Source of the DNA: a virus
IMG/VR virus record: IMGVR_UViG_3300021957_000347
Location: 1-22,346 of that record
Strand: one strand, 5' to 3'
DNA: 22,346 bases
Shown here piece by piece: positions 6,292 through 12,936 of this stretch (the first letter of the stretch is position 1; each line of letters begins with the position of its first letter). Position numbers and translations under genes: made by a program. The notes beneath the pieces are model-generated. The model had not been told where the DNA came from. It saw nothing but the letters and a program-made list of their open reading frames with translations, and did no database searches.

Positions 6292-6847
6292 CACTAGAGA
6301 ACCGACCGTACTAGACTATGCAAGCCCTGTCCAGTTTAGGTTTAAGTGTTCTAAACTACCAACTGTAGAGTTCTTTTGCCAGACTGCAAACATTCCTGGC
6401 ATCTCATTAGGGCAGGCGACTGTAGACACGCCTCTGAAATCAATACCTTTTCCAGGCGATGAGTTAAATTATCAAGACTTAGGTATATCATTTCTTGTAG
6501 ACGAGAATCTAAACAACTACAAAGAAATACACGACTGGTTAACTGGTCTTGGTGCACCACAGAATCACAATCAATTCTCAACTTTGAGAGATACGGGCAC
6601 AGATAGATTTCCTGGTCAAACTACAAGTTCGCCAAACAATAATGTAATACCAGATGGCGGCACATATTCAGATGCTACATTGACGATACTGAATAGTAAG
6701 AACATTGCAAAAGTTGAAATAAGATTTCACAACATTTTCCCAACATCTCTTGGTGCATTATCGTATGATGTACAGGCAAGTGATGTGAACTATCTACAAG
6801 CATCTGTAGATTTTAGTTACATGTACTATGAAATAGTTCAGCTGTAA
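6272..6847 (+). CDS. Tail-tube-family protein (gp19 type; may be the tube initiator gp54)
   Basis: A 191-residue protein with the outline of T4 gp19-family tube proteins: an N-terminal SPVQFRFKCSKLPTVEFFCQ strand pair, ANIPGISLGQATVDTP, and GDELNYQDLGISFLVDENLNNYKEIHDWL. The C-terminal part is KVEIRFHNIFPTSLGALSYD then VDFSYMYYEI, like the gp19 ending in which the tube ring interface lies. In T4-like phages the main gp19 gene normally sits beside gp18, upstream of gp20. This copy lies after gp23, so it may be the related baseplate tube initiator gp54 or another tube-like protein. Family assignment is firmer than the exact role. Confidence 0.75.
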   Translation: MTTTNVNTREPTVLDYASPVQFRFKCSKLPTVEFFCQTANIPGISLGQATVDTPLKSIPFPGDELNYQDLGISFLVDENLNNYKEIHDWLTGLGAPQNHNQFSTLRDTGTDRFPGQTTSSPNNNVIPDGGTYSDATLTILNSKNIAKVEIRFHNIFPTSLGALSYDVQASDVNYLQASVDFSYMYYEIVQL

Positions 6848-6858
6848 CACTTGAAATA

Positions 6859-6873
6859 CCCACTTTTTGTGGG
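6859..6873 (+). terminator. Short hairpin after the tail-tube gene
   Basis: CCCAC, a five-T loop and GTGGG form a perfect 5-bp GC-rich stem 12 bases after the tail-tube stop. No T tract follows on this strand; the sequence runs straight into a late promoter. It may be a weak terminator or an mRNA 3'-end stabiliser. Confidence 0.5.
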
Positions 6874-6875
6874 CG

Positions 6876-6883
6876 TATAAATA
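6876..6883 (+). promoter_or_regulatory. T4-type late promoter before oxygenase 2
   Basis: An exact TATAAATA starts two bases after the hairpin. Transcription would begin near 6889, leaving a leader of about 23 bases before the ATG at 6912. The hairpin-promoter combination suggests a new late unit starting with an oxygenase. Confidence 0.75.
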
Positions 6884-6911
6884 TAATATAACAACACATG
6901 ATGAATATATA

Positions 6912-7508
6912 ATGAAAAATGCATTGGTACATGATATCTTTAAAGTTCCAGTATATGAAATTGACTTAGATATCGATAATCAAAAACTATATAATTACTG
7001 CAATGAATATCAAAAAACCGAACAGGGTAGGGTTATAAGTAATCTGGGCGGATATCAATCAGAGGACTTAGATTGGAACGAGTCTGCTCTACAACCACTA
7101 ATCGAACAAATAAAATTAAACACAAACACTTTTGCTAGTGAAGTTGTGAATAGTAGCGAGCAAAGTTTAGCTAATATATGGTTTAATATAAACCGTTACA
7201 AAGATTCCAACCTAATGCATATGCACCATAACTGCTCAATATCCGGTGTATATTATGTAAAGACTCCAGATTATTGTGGTCAAATAGTTTTTGAACACCC
7301 AGTAGCAGATTTATTAGAATACTGGGATTTTAAAAGAAAACTTAAATCAGACAGAACTCCATATGATGCTGTAACATGGAACATGCCTGTTTATCAAAAC
7401 AGACTTTATCTATTTCCATCTTGGTTGAAGCACCGTGTAGACTCAAATTACAACCTAACCGAAGATAGGGTTTCGTTTGGGTTTAATACTCACTATAAAG
7501 GCGAATAA
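6912..7508 (+). CDS. 2OG-Fe(II) oxygenase 2 (HxH type)
   Basis: A 198-residue protein from the ATG at 6912; an upstream TTG in frame (6867) lies in the hairpin and is not a credible start. The core carries HMHHNCSISGVYYV, with His103 and His105, then LFPSWLKHRV with His174 and Arg186 (DRVSFGFN). The HxH...SGVYY...FPSWLxH...R pattern is that of a putative 2OG-oxygenase family common in marine phages. The usual acidic iron ligand is replaced by His, so the metal site is inferred, not proven. It is the first gene after a late promoter. A four-codon frame (6898-6912) ends in TAATG on its start and may couple translation. Confidence 0.8.
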   Translation: MKNALVHDIFKVPVYEIDLDIDNQKLYNYCNEYQKTEQGRVISNLGGYQSEDLDWNESALQPLIEQIKLNTNTFASEVVNSSEQSLANIWFNINRYKDSNLMHMHHNCSISGVYYVKTPDYCGQIVFEHPVADLLEYWDFKRKLKSDRTPYDAVTWNMPVYQNRLYLFPSWLKHRVDSNYNLTEDRVSFGFNTHYKGE

Positions 7509-7511
7509 ATT

Positions 7512-7940
7512 ATGACACTAGAAGAACTACAAGAATCAGCTAACAGAGATTTAAAAATAGACGATACTGACTTAGGCACAGAATCAATAAACATACCAAT
7601 ACTTCACAACAAATATCTACAACACTTCAATAAGTTTTCTTTACTTCTAAAGAAGGCTGAGTACGACCATCGAGTTCTTAAACGACAGAAGTGGGAATAT
7701 TATACAGGTAAATCAGACCCATCAGTTTATAAAGAGAAACCATTTGACTTGAAAATACTCAAGGCAGATGTTCATATCTATATGGATTCAGATGAAGAAC
7801 TACAGAAAGCCGACCAGAAAGAAGCGTATTTAAAACAAGTAGTAAACTATCTTGAACAACTGTTGAGAAGTATTAACAGTCGAAACTTTGTAATCAAAAA
7901 CGCAATTGATTGGGCAAGATTTACGAGTGGGGCATTGTAA
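7512..7940 (+). CDS. uvsY: UvsY, recombination mediator protein
   Basis: A 142-residue protein with the length and pattern of T4 UvsY (137 aa), the mediator that helps the UvsX recombinase replace gp32 on single-stranded DNA. Shared features are the N-terminal LEELQESANRDLKID, the central LKRQKWEYYTGKSDP (T4 has a comparable ALKARLDYYSGRGD), and the C-terminal SINSRNFVIKNAIDWARF (compare KSRGFAIKHIQDMRAF). It precedes uvsW as a functional partner, but three oxygenases now lie between them. Its TAA overlaps the ATG of the next oxygenase (TAATG at 7938-7942). Confidence 0.93.
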   Translation: MTLEELQESANRDLKIDDTDLGTESINIPILHNKYLQHFNKFSLLLKKAEYDHRVLKRQKWEYYTGKSDPSVYKEKPFDLKILKADVHIYMDSDEELQKADQKEAYLKQVVNYLEQLLRSINSRNFVIKNAIDWARFTSGAL

Positions 7941-8461
7941 TGATACTTGTTAATAGAGTAAAAGAACACGAAAAACACAAGGCTTCTCTGTTGTCTAAAA
8001 TTGAACTACTTAAAGATGTTTCGGACACGCCACTTATGCCAGGTGTGTATTCAGATTGGGATTTACCAGCAGATGTAGCTCGAGAGTATCTGGATGAATT
8101 CTATGATTTATTAGACCCAATTATGGAAGCTATTGCAGAATCTCATGGATTTAATACACCCAAATATCTCATAAGAGATTATCAAATGGGCATAACAAAG
8201 ATATGGTTTAATCAATACGAAGAAGGCGGAGAACACGATTGGCACAACCACCCAGGTTGTCAATTTACTAACTGCTATTATTTGGAGTTGCCTGATGCCG
8301 AATATGCTACTGAGGTTGTTGATGCCACTGGCGGACTCTGTACGATTTACGCAACAGAAGGTGATGTGATGACTTGTCCTTCATGGATGAAACATCGCTC
8401 AAAACCTAATGGGCCTGGAAGAAAGACAATCATTGCCTGGAATTCTAATTATGAAGTATAG
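7940..8461 (+). CDS. 2OG-Fe(II) oxygenase 3 (HxH type, diverged)
   Basis: A 173-residue protein. The ATG at 7940, overlapping the uvsY stop by one base, is preferred over a TTG further up inside uvsY. The core has GGEHDWHNHPGCQFTNCYYL with His102 and His104, and later CPSWMKHRSKP with His152 and a basic Arg161-Lys162 (GRKTIIAWN). It fits the oxygenase layout but has TNCYY where its relatives have SGVYY. Substrate is unknown. Its first bases (ATGATACTT...) partly resemble the start of uvsW (ATGGATACTT...), which may be a trace of how it entered the uvsY-uvsW junction. Confidence 0.75.
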   Translation: MILVNRVKEHEKHKASLLSKIELLKDVSDTPLMPGVYSDWDLPADVAREYLDEFYDLLDPIMEAIAESHGFNTPKYLIRDYQMGITKIWFNQYEEGGEHDWHNHPGCQFTNCYYLELPDAEYATEVVDATGGLCTIYATEGDVMTCPSWMKHRSKPNGPGRKTIIAWNSNYEV

Positions 8462-8482
8462 GAGAAAATAATGGAACATCAT
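8459..8482 (+). repeat. Imperfect junction repeat, copy 1 (before oxygenase 4)
   Basis: Bases 8459-8482 consist of TAGGAGA, ten extra bases, then ACATCAT. Removing the ten bases gives exactly the 14-base sequence at 9036-9049. The repeat includes the ribosome binding site and first codons of oxygenase 4. Confidence 0.55.
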
Positions 8483-9073
8483 AAGATATTTCCAACACAT
8501 TTATTTTTAATAAATGACTTTTATAAGTCTGATATGACAACAATGAAAAAATATATTTCTGATTTGTGGGTGAATAGAGGTTATGATTCAAATTGGCAAA
8601 CGAACTCAGCTGATTTACACAAGAAAAAAGAGTTTAAAGAATTTTCAGAATTAGTTATATCAACCAGTAAAGAGATATTGAATGAATTAAAATATGATGT
8701 CGAAGATGTCATAATAACTGATATGTGGGCAAATGTATTGAAAAGTGGAGAACATCATCCTGCTCATACACACTCAAATAATTTTTTAAGTGGGGTGTGG
8801 TATTTACATTCTGACAAAGGCGCTGGCATACAATTTCACGACCCTCGACCAGCCGCAGATGTAATTGTGCCTAGAAAGAAAGAAACAACAGTAAATAATT
8901 CAAGTATGTTGGGCTATGACTCTACAGCAAATAGAGCACTAATTTTTCCGTCATGGTTGCCACATTGGGTTCAACAGAACAAATCTAAATATAATCGCAT
9001 AAGTATAGCGTGGAATATTCAAGTAATAGGACAAGTAGGAGAACATCATGAATTCCAGTCAGCAAGTTTCTGA
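8471..9073 (+). CDS. 2OG-Fe(II) oxygenase 4 (HxH type)
   Basis: A 200-residue protein with a strong AGGAG at 8460-8464. The core has GEHHPAHTHSNNFLSGVWYL with His99 and His101, then ALIFPSWLPHWVQQN with His165 and Arg176 (NRISIAWN). It follows the same HxH...SGVxY...FPSWLxH...R layout as oxygenases 2 and 5' relatives at 15093. Its 3' end runs 26 bases into the next gene. It is flanked by imperfect copies of a junction sequence that contains the downstream gene's ribosome binding site, so it is a candidate second insertion. Substrate unknown. Confidence 0.83.
   Translation: MEHHKIFPTHLFLINDFYKSDMTTMKKYISDLWVNRGYDSNWQTNSADLHKKKEFKEFSELVISTSKEILNELKYDVEDVIITDMWANVLKSGEHHPAHTHSNNFLSGVWYLHSDKGAGIQFHDPRPAADVIVPRKKETTVNNSSMLGYDSTANRALIFPSWLPHWVQQNKSKYNRISIAWNIQVIGQVGEHHEFQSASF
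9036..9049 (+). repeat. Imperfect junction repeat, copy 2 (ribosome binding site of oxygenase 5)
   Basis: TAGGAGAACATCAT at 9036-9049 holds the AGGAG and first two bases of the ATG of the next oxygenase. It equals 8459-8482 with ten bases removed. Confidence 0.55.
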
Positions 9074-9608
9074 TTACATCTTTTTATATCCAAATGTCAT
9101 GGATAAAAAAACTTGTGAAGCAATAACAACTAGTTACGAAAAAACAGCAATGTGGCATAAGTCTACATTTTATGATGGCAAAAAAGATACAGGCACTTCA
9201 CAAGTCGCAATGAATGAACTTTGGGTTGATAATCAAATGCCATACTTTGAAGATATTAAAAAGTCTTTTGCATATTGTATAGATGACTACAAAAGCATTC
9301 ATGAAACTCTAAATTATTCCTTGACATGCACTAACTTTAGATTAAATTTCTATAGAGAAGGCGGATTTATGAATCAACACATTGATAATATACACCAAAG
9401 TCATGGGCAGAAACAAGGATATCCACATCTTACATCTTTAATCTTTTTAAATGATGACTATGAAGGCGGTGAGTTTGTTATATGTGGTGAGCCTTTAAAA
9501 AAGGAACAAGGTTCTGCTGTTGTTTTTCCATCAAACTTTATGTACCCACACGAAGTCAAAAAAGTTACAAAAGGGAAGCGATTTAGTGTTATGACATGGA
9601 TACTTTAA
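9048..9608 (+). CDS. 2OG-Fe(II) oxygenase 5 (prolyl-4-hydroxylase-like, HxD)
   Basis: A 186-residue protein with the classical prolyl-hydroxylase-type layout: FYREGGFMNQHIDNIH giving His111-Ile-Asp113, a LTSLIFLNDDYEGGEFVI strand pair, VVFPSNFMYPHEV with His168, and Arg178 (KRFSVMTW) for 2-oxoglutarate. The AGGAG at 9037-9041 fixes the start although it lies inside the previous gene. Its 3' end overlaps uvsW by 13 bases. This type often hydroxylates proline or other residues in proteins. The phage target is unknown. Confidence 0.9.
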   Translation: MNSSQQVSDYIFLYPNVMDKKTCEAITTSYEKTAMWHKSTFYDGKKDTGTSQVAMNELWVDNQMPYFEDIKKSFAYCIDDYKSIHETLNYSLTCTNFRLNFYREGGFMNQHIDNIHQSHGQKQGYPHLTSLIFLNDDYEGGEFVICGEPLKKEQGSAVVFPSNFMYPHEVKKVTKGKRFSVMTWIL

Positions 9609-11074
9609 TTATAGAAAAGAAAGACGAGGTATATCTAACGGTTGATACTGAGCCAAGTGTTCAACGAGAGTTATCTGAGTTTTTCACATTTTATGTACCT
9701 GGCTACAAGTTTATGCCAGCGTTTCGTAATCGTATGTGGGATGGAAAGATACGAATGTTTTCACAAAAGACAAAAGAAATCTATTTTGGTTTGTTTCCAT
9801 ACATTAAATCTTTCGCAGAAGAAAGAGGATATAATATTGTTTGTGGCAAAGATGTTGAGATAGACAACAAGGTAGATAGGGAACTTGTTGAAAAGTTTTC
9901 TAACAGCCTCGGCCAGAAGTTTGAAGCAAGAGATTATCAGGTCGATGCTATTTACCATAGTCTAAAATTCAATCGTGCATTACTTCTAAGTCCGACTGCA
10001 AGTGGTAAGTCATTTATTATTTACTCACTTATTCGATACTACACACATCTAATCAAAGACGACACAAACAATCGAATACTTCTCATTGTGCCAACTACAT
10101 CATTAGTAGAACAAATGTATTCTGACTTTCAAGAGTATGGTTGGAATGTAGAAAAGTATTGTCATAGATTGTATAGTGGGTATTCAAATGTTACAGACAA
10201 GAAAGTATTAATATCAACATGGCAAAGTTTGTTTCGATTGCCAAAGGCATACTTCGACCAGTTTGGCGTTGTGTTTGGTGATGAGGCACATCTGTTTAAA
10301 TCAAAGTCATTGACTGAGATTATGTCTAAACTGACAGACTGCAAATATCGAATCGGTCTAACAGGAACACTTGATGGTGCTCAGACACATAAACTTGTGT
10401 TAGAGGGTTTGTTTGGTGCCGTCAATAAAGTTACATCAACGAAGAAACTAATGGACAAGAAACAACTATCTAATTTGACTGTTCGTTGTTTGATATTGAA
10501 ACATATACCAGAACATTGCCAAGCGATATCGAAAGGCAAGTATCAGGATGAGATTGACTATCTAGTAAGTAGTCGGTCAAGGCAAAACTTTATTCGTAAT
10601 CTTGCGTTGAAACTAGAAGGTAACACACTTGTATTGTTTCAACTTGTAGAGAAACATGGCAAGAATCTACATCAAATAATCAAAGACAAGGCAGCTGATG
10701 ATAGAAAAGTCTTTTATATTTTTGGTGGTGTTGAGGCTGATGAGAGAGAAGCAATTCGAGGCATTGTTGAAAAAGAAAAAGATGCCATCATTGTTGCAAG
10801 TTATGGCACATTCTCTACTGGTGTTAATATTAAGAATCTACATAATATCATATTTGCAAGTCCGTCTAAAAGCAGAGTACGAAATCTACAATCGATTGGT
10901 CGTGGTCTAAGACTCGGTGAGAACAAAGTTGATGCTACATTGTATGATATTGCAGACGATATGACATGGAAGTCAAAAGAAAACTTTACTTTAAAACACT
11001 TTCAAGAGAGAATAAACATCTATACAGAAGAAGAATTTGATTACGAAATGCACAGCATAGAGTTAAAGGACTGA
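9596..11074 (+). CDS. uvsW: UvsW, RNA-DNA and DNA helicase
   Basis: A 492-residue superfamily 2 helicase. T4 UvsW unwinds R-loops and D-loops and rewinds DNA, ending origin-dependent replication and helping stalled forks. The N-terminal domain has FYVPGYKFMPAFRNRMWDGK, typical of UvsW. Helicase motifs follow: SPTASGKS (132-139, Walker A), GDEAH (228-232, Walker B), GLTGTL (254-259) and QSIGRGLR (432-439, motif VI). The length is close to T4 UvsW (about 500 aa). The start at 9596 lies inside the previous oxygenase, with no clear ribosome binding site, so translation is probably coupled. Confidence 0.96.
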   Translation: MDTLIIEKKDEVYLTVDTEPSVQRELSEFFTFYVPGYKFMPAFRNRMWDGKIRMFSQKTKEIYFGLFPYIKSFAEERGYNIVCGKDVEIDNKVDRELVEKFSNSLGQKFEARDYQVDAIYHSLKFNRALLLSPTASGKSFIIYSLIRYYTHLIKDDTNNRILLIVPTTSLVEQMYSDFQEYGWNVEKYCHRLYSGYSNVTDKKVLISTWQSLFRLPKAYFDQFGVVFGDEAHLFKSKSLTEIMSKLTDCKYRIGLTGTLDGAQTHKLVLEGLFGAVNKVTSTKKLMDKKQLSNLTVRCLILKHIPEHCQAISKGKYQDEIDYLVSSRSRQNFIRNLALKLEGNTLVLFQLVEKHGKNLHQIIKDKAADDRKVFYIFGGVEADEREAIRGIVEKEKDAIIVASYGTFSTGVNIKNLHNIIFASPSKSRVRNLQSIGRGLRLGENKVDATLYDIADDMTWKSKENFTLKHFQERINIYTEEEFDYEMHSIELKD

Positions 11075-11080
11075 TAAATA
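11073..11080 (+). promoter_or_regulatory. Near-consensus late promoter before the 149-aa gene
   Basis: GATAAATA, one base from TATAAATA, overlaps the uvsW stop codon and ends five bases before the ATG at 11086. Its spacing to the start codon is identical to the exact late box at 5366-5373, again predicting an essentially leaderless message. Confidence 0.5.
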
Positions 11081-11085
11081 TAAGT

Positions 11086-11535
11086 ATGCAAACAATAAAT
11101 GAACCAACACACCCAACTGATTACAGACTAGTAAAGTTAATGGATGGAACTCTATTAATGGGAACTATATCTGTTGATGATAATCATATGCGAATTGTAA
11201 ATCCATTAGAACTAATTACAACGCCTCGTATGACAGACCAAGGCCTAAAAGAAGATACGACTTTAACAAAGTGGATACAATTTACTGATGAGGTAGAGTT
11301 TGTTATTGCAAAGGACAAAGTGTTGGTGATAACTTTATCATCTGTTGATTTAGCACATTACTATGAAGTTGTATTAGATAAAATACAAAAGACTGATGCT
11401 AAAATCAGACCGGCTTTGAGTGCTGAAGATATAGATAGAATATTAGATATTGCAGAAGATATGGATATGCAAATTGGACCTGAAGATGACGAACCCGAAT
11501 TTCAACTACTAGATAAAGGCGTAACTGTTCACTAG
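11086..11535 (+). CDS. Conserved hypothetical protein after uvsW (149 aa)
   Basis: A 149-residue acidic protein that I do not recognise with confidence. Residues 15-40 read DYRLVKLMDGTLLMGTISVDDNHMRIVNPLEL, a strand-turn-strand pattern like the small Sm-like or SH3-like beta barrels of RNA-binding proteins. The middle is a hydrophobic-acidic mix and the C-terminus is strongly acidic (EDMDMQIGPEDDEPEF). There is no ribosome binding site in the 11 bases after uvsW. A near-consensus late promoter ends five bases before the ATG. A consensus promoter on the opposite strand (11580-11608) points into this gene. Confidence 0.7.
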   Translation: MQTINEPTHPTDYRLVKLMDGTLLMGTISVDDNHMRIVNPLELITTPRMTDQGLKEDTTLTKWIQFTDEVEFVIAKDKVLVITLSSVDLAHYYEVVLDKIQKTDAKIRPALSAEDIDRILDIAEDMDMQIGPEDDEPEFQLLDKGVTVH

Positions 11536-11579
11536 GTTAGCTTTAGGCTTTATGGTCTCTCACCGCATCTACATATGCG

Positions 11580-11608
11580 ATTATACACTCTTTTTTTAGA
11601 CTTGTCAA
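11580..11608 (-). promoter_or_regulatory. Consensus sigma70 promoter on the minus strand
   Basis: Read on the minus strand, TTGACA (11608-11603), a 17-base spacer and TATAAT (11585-11580) are an exact match to the bacterial consensus, preceded by GC as at the two + strand early promoters. Transcription would start near 11573 and run leftward, antisense to the 149-aa gene and then uvsW. No credible minus-strand gene lies downstream. Confidence 0.65.
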
Positions 11609-11627
11609 GCGTTTATTCCAAATAATT

Positions 11628-12236
11628 ATGTTTGAAGATAAAATTAAATCATTAGTGCCTCATTTTGGTAAAGCTAAAAAGAATCTTTACACTTGGAAAG
11701 AATTAGAAGGACTATTAAATTTAAGACCTTTTATGAGCTCTAATAGATTTCATCCTGTCGGCACAGCAACCTACGAATGGAATACTACTGGTTGGGTTAC
11801 TGAGCAAAATTCTTGGCCTATATCTTGTGTGAAAGATGTATTAAGTAAAGCCACAGCATATATTCAGGATTGTAGTAGAGTAAATGAAAAGATAAACGCA
11901 GTTTGTAAACAGTTAGAGGAGTTATTAAGTAGTAATTCAGACTGCCATATATATTTTTCAGTTGATAAAAGCTTACCAAACTTCGATAAACACAAAGATT
12001 CTTCTCATAATTTGATAATAGTGGCAGATGGAACTATAAGATGTGAATTGTGGGTAGAGGGCGGTCATATTATAGAAAAACATTTAAATAATGGCGATTA
12101 TGTTTTTATACCAGCCCATATGTATCATAGAATTACGCCTTTGAGTGATAAGCGCCTAAGTTTAAGTTTTCCAATAAAGACACATAAGGCAGAGCACTAC
12201 GAAGAAAGAGAGTGGTTAAGGCTTGACAATCTATAG
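11628..12236 (+). CDS. 2OG-Fe(II) oxygenase 6 (HxD type)
   Basis: A 202-residue protein. The C-terminal half has DKHKDSSHNLIIVADG giving His122-Lys-Asp124, a Gly-rich EGGHIIEKHLNNGDYVFIPAHMYHRITPL with His167, and Arg176 (KRLSLSFP). The layout of a double-stranded beta-helix is clear. The N-terminal 90 residues are specific to this protein and include a Trp/Pro-rich stretch. No Shine-Dalgarno precedes the ATG. Its last codons (Leu-Asp-Asn) encode the -35 box of the next promoter, so the gene ends exactly where the gp55 regulatory unit begins. Substrate unknown. Confidence 0.82.
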   Translation: MFEDKIKSLVPHFGKAKKNLYTWKELEGLLNLRPFMSSNRFHPVGTATYEWNTTGWVTEQNSWPISCVKDVLSKATAYIQDCSRVNEKINAVCKQLEELLSSNSDCHIYFSVDKSLPNFDKHKDSSHNLIIVADGTIRCELWVEGGHIIEKHLNNGDYVFIPAHMYHRITPLSDKRLSLSFPIKTHKAEHYEEREWLRLDNL

Positions 12237-12251
12237 GAGATATAGTATAAT
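12223..12251 (+). promoter_or_regulatory. Consensus sigma70 (early) promoter for the gp55 unit
   Basis: TTGACA (12223-12228), a 17-base spacer and TATAAT (12246-12251) form a perfect consensus. The -35 box lies inside the final codons of oxygenase 6. The expected start is at or next to the ATG at 12258, so the first message may be leaderless. It would drive the small basic protein and gp55 with host RNA polymerase. Confidence 0.9.
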
Positions 12252-12257
12252 ACTCAT

Positions 12258-12416
12258 ATGAATAAAAAAACTAACAGAAACATCAAAAAGGCGACTCAAT
12301 TAAAACATATCAAAGAAAAACTTCATCTACTGAAGGACAAGAAATCAAGTAAAAAGAATAATTTAGTCAAAGGTTTGAAGAATCTATTGAAGCGTAATGA
12401 CAGAAAAGGAATATAA
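12258..12416 (+). CDS. Small lysine-rich basic protein, early expressed
   Basis: A 52-residue frame from ATG 12258 to TAA 12414-12416. About one third of the residues are lysine, with asparagine and leucine spaced as in an amphipathic helix (NLVKGLKNLLKR near the C-terminus). It starts six bases after a perfect -10 box, and the gp55 ATG follows its stop by one base. Its place at the head of the transcript and its very basic composition suggest a nucleic-acid- or polymerase-binding peptide expressed early, but no family is recognised. The AAAAGGA ribosome binding site of gp55 lies inside its last codons. Confidence 0.6.
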   Translation: MNKKTNRNIKKATQLKHIKEKLHLLKDKKSSKKNNLVKGLKNLLKRNDRKGI

Positions 12417-12417
12417 C

Positions 12418-12936
12418 ATGGCAGAAGAAGTAAAACTAAAACCAAAACAGAAACCTCATTATGTAGATAATAAGAAGTTTCTGGCAGCAATGACAGAGTA
12501 TCGTGCATTAAGAATCAAGGCCGAAGAAGAAGGCAAAAAGCGACCTACTGTTACTAATTACATAGGCGAATGTTATCTAAAGATTGCTAATCACCTATCG
12601 TATCGACCTAATTTTATTAATTACACATATCGAGATGATATGATTTCTGACGGCATAGAGAATTGTCTACAGTATATGGACAACTTCGACCCCGAAAAGA
12701 GTAACAACCCATTCGCATATTTTACACAGATTATATACTATGCATTTATTCGTAGAATACAAAAAGAAAAGAAACAACAACATGTCAAGCAAAAAATGAT
12801 ACAAAACTTTGGCATTGAAAATATGATGGATTCAATAGAAGGTGATGATACACAATATCAAAGTCAAATGCTAGATTTTTTAAGGAGAAACAGCAGAGAA
12901 GAACTGCCAGAAGATAAGAAAAAAGAAACTAAATAA
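12418..12936 (+). CDS. gp55: Late transcription sigma factor gp55
   Basis: This 172-residue protein resembles T4 gp55, the small sigma-like factor that makes host RNA polymerase read TATAAATA late promoters. The core NYIGECYLKIANHLSYRPNF, then DDMISDGIENCLQYMDNFDP and NPFAYFTQIIYYAFIRRIQKEKK, corresponds to sigma region 2 and is close to gp55. The start at ATG 12418 is chosen because AAAAGGA (12404-12410) stands seven bases before it. An earlier in-frame ATG (12397) has no such site. It is expressed from a host-type promoter, as needed for a factor that switches on the late genes seen elsewhere in the window. Confidence 0.94.
   Translation: MAEEVKLKPKQKPHYVDNKKFLAAMTEYRALRIKAEEEGKKRPTVTNYIGECYLKIANHLSYRPNFINYTYRDDMISDGIENCLQYMDNFDPEKSNNPFAYFTQIIYYAFIRRIQKEKKQQHVKQKMIQNFGIENMMDSIEGDDTQYQSQMLDFLRRNSREELPEDKKKETK

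Noticed and set aside
7910-7940. Upstream TTG starts for oxygenase 3 (7910), oxygenase 2 (6867), oxygenase 8 (14471) and the acetyltransferase (18744)
   Set aside because: In each case an ATG nearby fits a TAATG overlap, a ribosome binding site or the family N-terminus better, and the TTG falls in a hairpin or deep in the preceding gene.
11564-11597. CGCAT...ATGCG hairpin followed by seven T's as a terminator after the 149-aa gene
   Set aside because: The stem is only 5 bp and the T run begins 11 bases after it. The T run is also the A-rich spacer of the consensus minus-strand promoter, which explains it better.
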